Positions 34,411 through 42,111 of a stretch of 64,000 bases of DNA are shown one piece after another; the stretch's first letter is position 1, and the number at the start of each line of letters is the position of its first letter. This DNA comes from Guptibacillus hwajinpoensis (lineage in GTDB: Bacteria > Bacillota > Bacilli > Bacillales > Guptibacillaceae). Made by a program: the position numbers and the translations under genes. The stretch lies in NCBI RefSeq assembly GCF_029277305.1, contig NZ_CP119526.1; one strand, written 5' to 3'. The notes beneath the pieces were generated by a model, which saw only the letters and a program-made list of their open reading frames with translations, was not told the DNA's origin and did not search any database.

Positions 34411-34539
34411 TGCCATCATCCTTTTGTGGTTCTTCCTACAGTATATTCCTCTTCCAACCATAACGAAATTAGATTATAATGATGATTTATGATAAGAATA
34501 ACTTATGAACAAATGTAGTTGAAGATAAGGGAGTAGTGG

Positions 34540-35403
34540 TTGAAAATGAGTTCAGAATATCACGTTCTTTCTATTCTGGCAGAAGAAAAGAATATGCGAA
34601 GAGCTGCTGAGCGGTTGTATGTCTCACAACCAGCGCTTAGTCAGAGGCTACAGTCCATTGAGAAAACATGGGGAGTTTCAATTTTTCTCAGGTCACAGAA
34701 AGGTCTTACGATTACGCCTGCTGGTGAGCGAATTATTTCATTTGCTAATGATACGTTGCGTAGAGAAGAGAAGGTGTACGAAGCCCTAACTGCACTTAGC
34801 TCAGAAGTTCACGGAACGCTTAAACTTGCAGTAGCCTCTATTATCGGACAATACTGGCTTCCGGCAGTACTAAAGAAATTCGTGGAACATTATCCAAGTG
34901 TAAAGATATCACTTGTAACTGGGTGGAGCAGTGACATATTACGTTATTTATACGAAGATGATATACATGTTGGGATTATTAGGGGTAAGCCTGATTGGAG
35001 AGGGAGGAGTCAGTACTTACTTTCAGATGAACTGTATCTTGTTGATACTACGATACAATCCATTGAGGAGCTTCGGGTAACTGAAAAGCCTTTTATTCAA
35101 TTCAAAAGCGATTCGACTTACTTTCAAGAAATTCAAACCTGGTGGCAAACGCAGTCTTTTGCTCCCCCGAAAAAGACAATTGTAGTCGATCAAATCGAAA
35201 CGTGTAAACAAATGGCATTGAACGGAATAGGGTACGCCATCTTGCCTTCGATTAGCATCACGGAAGATGATAAGGAGTTTTTCAGAATTCCGCTTTCAGA
35301 TCGTGAAGGCGCTCCACTGAAAAGAGATACGTGGTTATTAACAAATGATACAGCGATGCAGCTTAAGCAAGTGCAGAAATTTATGGAATTGTTAAATGAT
35401 TAG
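34540..35403 (+). CDS. ccpC: LysR-type regulator CcpC
   Basis: A 287-residue LTTR. The N-terminal helix-turn-helix is RRAAERLYVSQPALSQRLQS. The co-inducer domain carries KLAVASIIGQYWLPAVLKKF, HVGIIRGKPDWRGR, FIQFKSDSTYFQEI and DQIETCKQMALNGIGYAILP, very close to B. subtilis CcpC. There it represses citB and citZ and responds to citrate. TTG 34540 lies 6 bases after GGGAG, with ATG 34546 as the alternative. The dap genes follow, as in the B. subtilis yku region. Confidence 0.9.
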   Translation: MKMSSEYHVLSILAEEKNMRRAAERLYVSQPALSQRLQSIEKTWGVSIFLRSQKGLTITPAGERIISFANDTLRREEKVYEALTALSSEVHGTLKLAVASIIGQYWLPAVLKKFVEHYPSVKISLVTGWSSDILRYLYEDDIHVGIIRGKPDWRGRSQYLLSDELYLVDTTIQSIEELRVTEKPFIQFKSDSTYFQEIQTWWQTQSFAPPKKTIVVDQIETCKQMALNGIGYAILPSISITEDDKEFFRIPLSDREGAPLKRDTWLLTNDTAMQLKQVQKFMELLND

Positions 35404-35503
35404 CCTTTAAGATTAGACTTCACGATTACGTTCATGTACGATAAAATGAGTAACATGCTGAAGCTGTAGCTCATGCATGATGATTAAAGGAGGAACATAC
35501 ACC

Positions 35504-36223
35504 ATGAAAATGATGGATGCAAACGAAATTATTAGCTTTATTCAAAACAGTGAGAAATCAACTCCTGTAAAAGTACATATTAAAGGGAACCTTGAAGGAA
35601 TTGACTTTGGTAGCAACACAAAGTCTTTCATTACGGGTAATACTGGTGTTCTTTTTGGTGAGTGGAAAGAGATCAAGAAAGCACTTGAGTCTGAATCTTC
35701 TAAGATTGAAGACTACGTTGTCGAAAACGATCGTCGCAACTCAGCTATTCCTATGCTTGATCTTAAAGGAATCCAAGCTCGTATTGAGCCAGGTGCAGTT
35801 ATTCGTGATCAAGTAGAGATTGGTAATAATGCAGTAATCATGATGGGCGCGATGATTAACATCGGTTCTGTCGTAGGTGAAGGCACGATGATCGATATGA
35901 ACGTTGTTCTTGGTGGACGTGCAACTGTAGGTAAGAACTGTCACATTGGTGCAGGCTCTGTACTTGCAGGCGTTATCGAGCCGCCATCCGCGAGCCCAGT
36001 TGTCATTGAAGATGATGTTGTTATAGGTGCTAATGCTGTTGTTCTAGAAGGTGTAAAAGTTGGTAAGGGTGCAGTCGTAGCAGCTGGTGCAATCGTAACA
36101 GAGGACGTTCCAGAATATACACTTGTAGCTGGTACACCTGCTCGTGTATTGAAGAATATTGACGACCAAACACGTTCTAAAACGGAAATTAAAAAAGAGC
36201 TTCGTCAGCTTCAAAACGATTAA
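35504..36223 (+). CDS. dapH: Tetrahydrodipicolinate N-acetyltransferase
   Basis: A 239-residue left-handed beta-helix acyltransferase. The N-terminal domain has MMDANEIISFIQNSEKSTPV. The hexapeptide repeats run from GAVIRDQVEIGNNAVIMMGA to EYTLVAGTPARVLKNI. It uses acetyl-CoA in the acetylated branch of the diaminopimelate/lysine pathway. AAAGGAGGAAC before ATG 35504 sets the start. It is followed after 5 bases by dapL. Confidence 0.93.
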   Translation: MKMMDANEIISFIQNSEKSTPVKVHIKGNLEGIDFGSNTKSFITGNTGVLFGEWKEIKKALESESSKIEDYVVENDRRNSAIPMLDLKGIQARIEPGAVIRDQVEIGNNAVIMMGAMINIGSVVGEGTMIDMNVVLGGRATVGKNCHIGAGSVLAGVIEPPSASPVVIEDDVVIGANAVVLEGVKVGKGAVVAAGAIVTEDVPEYTLVAGTPARVLKNIDDQTRSKTEIKKELRQLQND

Positions 36224-36228
36224 TAATC

Positions 36229-37344
36229 ATGGATAGGATTGCTGTTCGAAGAGATTTGCACAAAATTCCTGAGATCGGCTTTAAAGAGTTCAAAACGCAA
36301 AGCTATCTTCTTCAGTTTATTCAAAACCTTCCTCAAGATCGTCTTGAAGTGAAGACTTGGAAGACAGGAATTCTGGTCAAGGTTAAGGGTCAAAACCCAA
36401 CGAAAACGATTGGCTACAGAACAGATATTGATGGTCTTCCGATAGTAGAAGAGACAGGGTACCCTTTTCAGTCAGATCATGAAGGATATATGCACGCATG
36501 TGGGCATGATTTTCATATGACAATCGCTCTCTCGCTACTAGAATATTATTCAACTCATGAAGTGAAGGATCATTTGTTGTTTATTTTTCAGCCAGCAGAA
36601 GAGGGACCTGGTGGAGCATTACCTATGCTAGATAGTGAAGAGTTTATTTCCTGGAAGCCAGACCAAATGGTTGCACTTCACATTGCACCAGAGTATCCAG
36701 TTGGTACAATTGCAACAAAAACTGGTTTGCTTTTTGCTAATACGTCTGAACTTTTCATTGATTTGAAGGGGAAGGGTGGACATGCAGCCTATCCTCATCA
36801 CACTCGTGATATGGTCGTTGCTGCTAGTCACCTTGTTACCCAATTCCAGTCAATTGTAGCTAGGAATATTGATCCTCTTGATTCAGCGGTCGTGACTGTT
36901 GGAAAAATTGAGGGCGGTACAAAGCAGAACATCATTGCTGAGAAAGCAAGAGTGGAAGGTACGATTCGAAGTCTCTCAGCAGAATCGATGACTCTTGTAA
37001 AGCAACGGATTGAAGCAATCGTTAAAGGGATTGAAGCTTCATTTGAATGTAGTGCTTCAATTGACTATGGGTCAAACTACTTCCAGGTTAACAACGATAC
37101 AGCTCTTGTAGGTGAATTTATGGAGCAAGCTGATAAGCTTTCCGATGTTTCTGTAATTGAATGTCGAGAAGCAATGACGGGCGAAGATTTTGGCTATTTC
37201 CTTAAAGAAATTCCAGGATTTATGTTCTGGCTTGGTGTTAACTCGGATTCTGGTTTACATTCTTCTTCTTTAATGCCAGATGAAGCAGCGATGGAGACCG
37301 CATTTCAAGTGATGACAGATTACTTTAATCGTATTGCAAATTAA
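36229..37344 (+). CDS. dapL: N-acetyldiaminopimelate deacetylase
   Basis: A 371-residue M20-family metallohydrolase (YkuR type). It has YRTDIDGLPIVEETGYPF, the metal-ligand motif HACGHDFHM (near 87), FQPAEEGPGGA (catalytic Glu), GKGGHAAYPH in the dimerisation domain and MTGEDFGYFL near the end. It removes acetate from N-acetyl-LL-diaminopimelate. It starts 5 bases after dapH with only a weak ribosome site, so translation is probably coupled. Confidence 0.93.
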   Translation: MDRIAVRRDLHKIPEIGFKEFKTQSYLLQFIQNLPQDRLEVKTWKTGILVKVKGQNPTKTIGYRTDIDGLPIVEETGYPFQSDHEGYMHACGHDFHMTIALSLLEYYSTHEVKDHLLFIFQPAEEGPGGALPMLDSEEFISWKPDQMVALHIAPEYPVGTIATKTGLLFANTSELFIDLKGKGGHAAYPHHTRDMVVAASHLVTQFQSIVARNIDPLDSAVVTVGKIEGGTKQNIIAEKARVEGTIRSLSAESMTLVKQRIEAIVKGIEASFECSASIDYGSNYFQVNNDTALVGEFMEQADKLSDVSVIECREAMTGEDFGYFLKEIPGFMFWLGVNSDSGLHSSSLMPDEAAMETAFQVMTDYFNRIAN

Positions 37345-37348
37345 CGAT

Positions 37349-37382
37349 CATAACCCCCTGGGCAAACGCTCAGGGGGTTATG
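37349..37382 (+). terminator. Terminator-like hairpin after dapL
   Basis: CATAACCCCCTG pairs with CAGGGGGTTATG (12 bp). The T run is poor, so strength is uncertain. Confidence 0.6.
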
Positions 37383-37395
37383 ACTATTTGTAAAT

Positions 37396-37613
37396 GGCTC
37401 TTTTCTAAAGGCTATATTAGCTCATATTGTTGATTTCTCGATTTTTGGCTCATTCGAGTGAAACCTTAGTTTCACTCGCCTTTCTAAAAGATTGTTGCTT
37501 TTAAGACAATTATTCAAAAAAACATACTTAGTGATTAGAGCGGAAGGATGCTTACCGCCCGCCCCGCGGAAAGCAACTCACTCATATAGTAACTATGTAT
37601 ACGAATAGAGCCT
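37396..37613. repeat. Repeat A copy 5 interrupted by a repeat B fragment
   Basis: Family A starts GGCTCTTTTCTAAA, is broken at 37410, and resumes TTTCTAAAAGATTGTTGC at 37481. It continues through CGCCCGCCCCGCGGAAAGC to ACGAATAGAGCC (37613). The insert (37410-37480) is a family B left half. TTTCTAAA flanks it on both sides (37402-37409, 37481-37488). No gene lies in this intergenic stretch. Confidence 0.75.
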
Positions 37614-37714
37614 TCTAAATAAATGAGATTATTATCCACTGTATACATATTTTCCATTTTTGTGGAGAAAATAATCTTGTTGGTCAAGATACATAGTTGA
37701 AAGGAGTGAAGAGT

Positions 37715-37960
37715 ATGAACAAGAGAATAGCTGTTGAAGATACGCTTTCTGACGTAGCACAAGCGCTTCAATCGAAAGGTTACGAAGTTGTATCATTGAA
37801 ACAAGAAAGTGATGCTAGTGGCTGTGACTGCTGTGTCGTTTCAGGACAGGATCAAAATGTAATGGGTATGCAGTCGGTATCGACTCAAGGATCTGTTATA
37901 AACGCTGATGGAATGACCGCTGATCAAGTTTGCCAGCAGGTGGATAGTCGTTATCAGTAA
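37715..37960 (+). CDS. ykuS: UPF0180 protein YkuS
   Basis: An 81-residue protein that matches YkuS/UPF0180: IAVEDTLSDVAQALQSKGYE and VVSGQDQNVMGMQSV. Cysteines (CDCC) are present in the middle. AAAGGAGTGA precedes ATG 37715; the longer frame from 37697 starts in that site. The function is unknown in all species. The place between dapL and ykuT is conserved. Confidence 0.87.
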   Translation: MNKRIAVEDTLSDVAQALQSKGYEVVSLKQESDASGCDCCVVSGQDQNVMGMQSVSTQGSVINADGMTADQVCQQVDSRYQ

Positions 37961-37962
37961 CT

Positions 37963-37997
37963 AAAAACGAACCCCTCACAGAGGGGTTCGTTTTTTT
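37963..37997. terminator. Bidirectional terminator
   Basis: A 15-bp stem AAAAACGAACCCCTC/GAGGGGTTCGTTTTT with loop ACA lies between ykuS and the ChaB gene. Confidence 0.9.
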
Positions 37998-38199
37998 AAC
38001 TATTTTTCTTTACCCAGTTTCCATTATCGTTCTTTTCATACTTTTGCTCGACTGCGCTCCAAGCTACTTTGAAAGCTGTTTTCTCTTGATCGTACTGCTC
38101 AGAAGCAGAATTAAAAGCTTCTTTAAAAATATCTTGAGCGTGAGCGGGCAAGTTGTCCTTCACTTGATCTGGTAAATCGTTTCGTGAATTGTAAGGCAA
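37996..38199 (-). CDS. ChaB family protein
   Basis: A 67-residue protein. MPYNSRNDLPDQVKDNLPAH, IFKEAFNSA and FKVAWSAVEQKYEK match the ChaB domain (putative cation-transport regulator). TTG 38199 is chosen because it gives the family start MPY..R.DLP and lies 10 bases after GGAG. The family name comes from E. coli; its function in Bacillus is unclear. Confidence 0.82.
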   Translation of the reverse strand: MPYNSRNDLPDQVKDNLPAHAQDIFKEAFNSASEQYDQEKTAFKVAWSAVEQKYEKNDNGNWVKKNS

Positions 38200-38262
38200 T
38201 GGAATCACTCTCCTTTGAAAGATCTGTGATTACCTTACCCATGTTAGAAAGAGTATAAACGA

Positions 38263-39099
38263 TTACTGCTCTTTCTTCTCCACATAGACTTGATGAGGGA
38301 AAGGAATTTCAATGCCGTTTGCATCGAGTGCTTCCTTAATTTCTTTACGCAACTGGCGTTCAACGCCCCATTGCTCCATATTCTGAGTTCTGCAAAGTAC
38401 GCGTAGAACAACGTCTGATGATCCAAGGTTCTGAACACCTAATACATCTGGACCTTCAATAACTGCTTCGTTTGTAGCAGCAACGTTATCACACACACCT
38501 TGAATAACTCGAATCGCTTCATCAATATTATCATCATAAGAAATTCCAATATCAACGAGTGCACGCATGTTTCCTCGTGAGTGGTTACTTAAAGCACTGA
38601 TCTCTCGGTTTGGTACATAATTAAGCGTTCCGTCAAATGAACGAATATGTGTTGTTCGTAGGCCGACTTCCTCAACGATGCCGCCAAATCCACCTGCAGT
38701 CACATAGTCTCCAACGTCCATTTGTTTCTCAAGCAGAATGAAAAATCCAGTAACAACGTCACTTACAAGACCTTGAGCACCAAATCCTACGGCAAGACCA
38801 ATAATACCGGCGCCGGCAATGAGTGCTTTAATATCAAATCCAAACGTTTCAAATATAATGGCTGCTGCCATGAATATGAGAACATAAGAAAAGATGCTTT
38901 TCGCTAAATTCATTAGCGTATTCGATCTTCCCTCACTCATGTTTTGTTTTTCTGATACTTTACCAAAGGTTCTTTCAATAAAACGATTTCCGATTGCTTT
39001 TACAATCGCATAAACAATAAGAATTGCGATTAGCTTCAATAAGATTAAGCCTGTATCGACTAGAAGACCGGCCCAATCAATGTTGTTGAAAAGTTCCAA
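38263..39099 (-). CDS. ykuT: Small-conductance mechanosensitive channel MscS family, YkuT
   Basis: About 278 residues. Three N-terminal membrane helices are followed by the pore helix (AGAGIIGLAVGFGAQGLVSD), the beta domain (QMDVGDYVTAGGFGGIVEEV) and the C-terminal alpha/beta vestibule ending PFPHQVYVEKKE. It gates in response to membrane tension and releases solutes on osmotic downshock. TTG 39099 is 7 bases after AAAGGAGG. It is divergent from ykuU, as in B. subtilis. Confidence 0.88.
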   Translation of the reverse strand: MELFNNIDWAGLLVDTGLILLKLIAILIVYAIVKAIGNRFIERTFGKVSEKQNMSEGRSNTLMNLAKSIFSYVLIFMAAAIIFETFGFDIKALIAGAGIIGLAVGFGAQGLVSDVVTGFFILLEKQMDVGDYVTAGGFGGIVEEVGLRTTHIRSFDGTLNYVPNREISALSNHSRGNMRALVDIGISYDDNIDEAIRVIQGVCDNVAATNEAVIEGPDVLGVQNLGSSDVVLRVLCRTQNMEQWGVERQLRKEIKEALDANGIEIPFPHQVYVEKKEQ

Positions 39100-39290
39100 A
39101 TCATTTCCTCCTTTATAAGTCCTTGTCTTATGTACAAATAACACAAGTCAAAGTATATCGAAAATTGTCGTGTAAATTCAAGTAAAGTGTTGAAACAAGA
39201 CGAATAGCAAGATTTTCGTTATACTTAAAGTACCCTGTTTATTTGCCAATAAACGTGGGTACGATAGAGAAGTCGGGGTTATTCCTTAGA

Positions 39291-39305
39291 TTAAATTAAT
39301 TATCA
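39291..39305 (+). promoter_or_regulatory. Possible PerR-like operator
   Basis: TTAAATTAATTATCA matches 11 of 14 fixed positions of the PerR box (TTATAATNATTATAA). It abuts the -35 of the peroxiredoxin promoter. The region is AT-rich, so chance cannot be excluded. Confidence 0.3.
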
Positions 39306-39312
39306 TTTAACA

Positions 39313-39341
39313 TTGACTAAAAATAACTCGTGTACTATAAT
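39313..39341 (+). promoter_or_regulatory. SigmaA promoter of ykuU
   Basis: TTGACT (39313-39318), a 17-base spacer and TATAAT (39336-39341), about 50 bases before the start codon. Confidence 0.8.
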
Positions 39342-39390
39342 GGCATTTGTGGGCGAAAGCCGCAGGATATTTTCTAGGAGGGATTTACAC

Positions 39391-39936
39391 ATGGTAGAAC
39401 GCATGGTAGGTAAACAAGCACCTCGCTTCGAAATGGAAGCAGTTATGACAAACAAAGAATTCGGTAAAGTAAGTCTTGAAGAAAACATGAAAAACGATAA
39501 ATGGACAGTACTTTTCTTCTATCCTATGGACTTCACTTTTGTGTGCCCAACTGAAATTACAGCACTTAGCGATCGTTTCGAAGAATTCGATGATCTTGAT
39601 GCAGAAGTAGTTGGTGTATCAACAGATACAATCCATACTCACTTAGCATGGATCAACACGGATCGTAACGATAATGGTCTTGGTGACCTTAATTACGCAC
39701 TTGCTGCTGATACTAATCATAAAGTTTCTAAAGATTACGGCGTGTTTATTGAAGATGAAGGTGTTGCACTTCGCGGACTATTCATCATTAATCCAGAAGG
39801 TGAACTTCAGTATTCTGTCGTTAACCATAACAACATCGGCCGTGACGTAGATGAAACGCTACGTGTGCTACAAGCACTTCAAACTGGTGGACTTTGCCCG
39901 GCGAACTGGAAGCCAGGTCAAGAAACACTTAAATAA
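39391..39936 (+). CDS. ykuU: 2-Cys peroxiredoxin YkuU
   Basis: A 181-residue AhpC/Tsa-type peroxiredoxin. The peroxidatic Cys is in FYPMDFTFVCPTEITALSDR (near 50) and the resolving Cys in LQTGGLCPANWKPG (near 170). It reduces hydrogen and organic peroxides in the cytoplasm. AGGAGGG before ATG 39391 sets the start. A promoter and terminator flank it, so it is a single-gene unit. Confidence 0.92.
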   Translation: MVERMVGKQAPRFEMEAVMTNKEFGKVSLEENMKNDKWTVLFFYPMDFTFVCPTEITALSDRFEEFDDLDAEVVGVSTDTIHTHLAWINTDRNDNGLGDLNYALAADTNHKVSKDYGVFIEDEGVALRGLFIINPEGELQYSVVNHNNIGRDVDETLRVLQALQTGGLCPANWKPGQETLK

Positions 39937-39947
39937 AATGCGTAACC

Positions 39948-39985
39948 AAAACTCCAAGGAGGACAACCTCCTTGGAGTTTTTTTA
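39948..39985 (+). terminator. Terminator of ykuU
   Basis: A 15-bp stem AAAACTCCAAGGAGG/CCTCCTTGGAGTTTT with loop ACAA and a T tail. Confidence 0.9.
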
Positions 39986-39992
39986 TTTGAAT

Positions 39993-40186
39993 GGCTATGT
40001 TAGCTCGTATTTTGATTTCTCGATTTTTGGCTCATTCGAGTGAAACCTCAGTTTCACTCGCCTTTCAGCTCTGCTGAAAGGTCGCCCTGTGGTGACCAAT
40101 CGTCTGAGCAAATGAATTTGCTCGAACCGATTGGTCACCACAGGGCGTAAATGAGCCAAAAATCAATACTATTCATTAACATAGCC
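39993..40186. repeat. Repeat family B, copy 2 (long form)
   Basis: It starts GGCTATGTTAGCTCGTATTT and ends TTCATTAACATAGCC. Inside are ATTTTTGGCTCATTCGAGTG on the left and AATGAGCCAAAAATC on the right. A nested perfect 20-bp palindrome (40083-40102 with 40128-40147) contains GGTGACCAATCG. Confidence 0.85.
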
Positions 40187-40342
40187 ATTTGAATAAAAAT
40201 CTTAAGTGATCTGGTATGCCACTCTTCCATTTAAATAATTCCGAATTTTAGGTCTAATAGGTGGTTATTTATTTCGAAATCCGATATATTATGTATATTG
40301 TCACTTAATTTTAATTCTTTATTGTCAGAGGGTGGTGTGAGG

Positions 40343-42097
40343 ATGGAAACATTTAAAAGATTAAAAGAGTTCTATTGGCCATATAAAAAGTTATTCCTTT
40401 GGTCAGTGTTCTCACTGATTTTTGTTACGGGAATTACAGTGCTTTACCCGATGCTTTTACAATTCACTATTGATGATGTCATTCTAAAGCAGGAATACAA
40501 ATGGGTACCGTATCTTGCATTCGGATTTATCGGCATCATGATCGTAAAGGGAGTAGCGACGTTCTTTCAGCAGTACCTCGGGGATTTATTCGGTGTTACG
40601 GCAGTCTATCGACTCAGAGAAGAACTCTACAAAAAGCTTCAGTATCTACCGTTTCGTTACTACGACAATGCTAAGACTGGCGACTTAATGTCCAGGTTAA
40701 CAGCGGATGTGGAAGGATTTCGTTTTTTCCTTTCATTTGGTTTCGCTCAGGTTATCAACTTCATTCTAATTGTAAGTTTTAGTCTTGTTGTTATGTTCAG
40801 TTATTCTGTTCCACTTGCATTTGTAACGTTAGGAATGCTTCCGTTCCTTGGAATAGCTGTTTATATGTTCGATAAGCGTGTTCATCCGGCGTTTAGAGGT
40901 ATACGTAAATCGATGGCAAGGTTGAATACGAAAGTGCAGGAGAACATTAGCGGTATTAATACAGTAAAATCTTTATCAAGAGAAGATTTTGAGATTAATA
41001 AATTCGTCGATAGCAATACGGATTACAGAGATAATTACTTAACAACTTCATACATATGGGCAAAATTCTTCCCGTTGATGGAGTTCATAGGAAATCTTTG
41101 TGTTGTCTTCCTTCTATCTTATGGAGGATATCTTGTTTTTCAAAACCAGCTACAGCCTGGTGAACTTGTAGCGTTCTTTAGTCTTGTTTGGTATATCATA
41201 TGGCCTATTATGAATCTGGGATTTGTCATTAATACGTTTTCTCAGTCTAAAGCGTCTGGGGAAAGACTCCTTGAAATTCTTGATGAATCAGAGGATATCT
41301 ATGATCGAGAAGATGCGATCGATGTAGAGCGCATGGAGGGGCATGTTGCTTTTAATCAAGTGACACACAAATATAGCTCAGAAGATAAAGAAGCATTAAT
41401 CGATATTTCATTTGATGCACCGAAAGGAACGACTATTGGTCTCCTTGGGGCGACCGGTGCGGGTAAAACAACGACTACTCAATTAATTGCGCGTTTTTAT
41501 GAGCCTACGAGTGGAGAAGTGAGAATTGATGGAAGAAACATCAATGATTACACTGTTAAATCACTTCGTAGAAACATTGGTATTGTATTACAGGAGACGT
41601 TCTTATTCTCATCTACCATTCGAGATAATATTGCTTATGGTGACCCGGACATTTCCTTTGAAATAATACAGGATGCTGCAAAACGTGCACAAGCGCATGA
41701 TTTTATTATGGAAATGCCTGACGGTTATGACACAGTTCTTGGTGAACGTGGAATGGGGCTTTCCGGTGGACAGAAGCAAAGAATTGCTATTGCAAGAGCG
41801 ATTCTAACAGATCCTAGTATATTAATTCTCGATGACGCAACAAGCGCTGTTGATATGCAGACGGAAGGGAAAATCCAGAAAGCATTTCAAGAAGTAATGA
41901 AAGGAAGAACGACATTTATTATTGCGCATAGGATCTCTTCGTTAAAACACGCTGACGAAATACTCGTCTTAGATGAGGGGAAAGTTGTTGAGCGTGGAGG
42001 GCATAGTGACCTTATTGAGAATGATGGCTACTACCGTAGCATCTACGACATTCAATATCAGGATCGGGAGGAAATCAGGGCAAGGCAAACTGGTTGA
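40343..42097 (+). CDS. ABC exporter half-transporter, degenerate-site subunit
   Basis: About 584 residues: six membrane helices, then an ATPase domain. Walker A is GATGAGKTT, the signature LSGGQ, and Walker B LILDDATSAVD, in which the catalytic Glu is replaced by Asp. The H-loop is IIAHRIS. It is one half of a heterodimeric multidrug/lipid exporter (BmrCD/YfiBC type). Its own LSGGQ would complete the active site of the partner. AGGGTGGTGTGAGG precedes ATG 40343. The last codons overlap the partner's frame. Confidence 0.85.
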   Translation: METFKRLKEFYWPYKKLFLWSVFSLIFVTGITVLYPMLLQFTIDDVILKQEYKWVPYLAFGFIGIMIVKGVATFFQQYLGDLFGVTAVYRLREELYKKLQYLPFRYYDNAKTGDLMSRLTADVEGFRFFLSFGFAQVINFILIVSFSLVVMFSYSVPLAFVTLGMLPFLGIAVYMFDKRVHPAFRGIRKSMARLNTKVQENISGINTVKSLSREDFEINKFVDSNTDYRDNYLTTSYIWAKFFPLMEFIGNLCVVFLLSYGGYLVFQNQLQPGELVAFFSLVWYIIWPIMNLGFVINTFSQSKASGERLLEILDESEDIYDREDAIDVERMEGHVAFNQVTHKYSSEDKEALIDISFDAPKGTTIGLLGATGAGKTTTTQLIARFYEPTSGEVRIDGRNINDYTVKSLRRNIGIVLQETFLFSSTIRDNIAYGDPDISFEIIQDAAKRAQAHDFIMEMPDGYDTVLGERGMGLSGGQKQRIAIARAILTDPSILILDDATSAVDMQTEGKIQKAFQEVMKGRTTFIIAHRISSLKHADEILVLDEGKVVERGGHSDLIENDGYYRSIYDIQYQDREEIRARQTG

Positions 42098-42111
42098 AAT
42101 GGGGTGTAGAG

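Noticed and set aside
40083..40147. Nested palindromes as a CRISPR array
   Set aside because: No regularly spaced direct repeats and no cas genes; it is one element with inverted symmetry.
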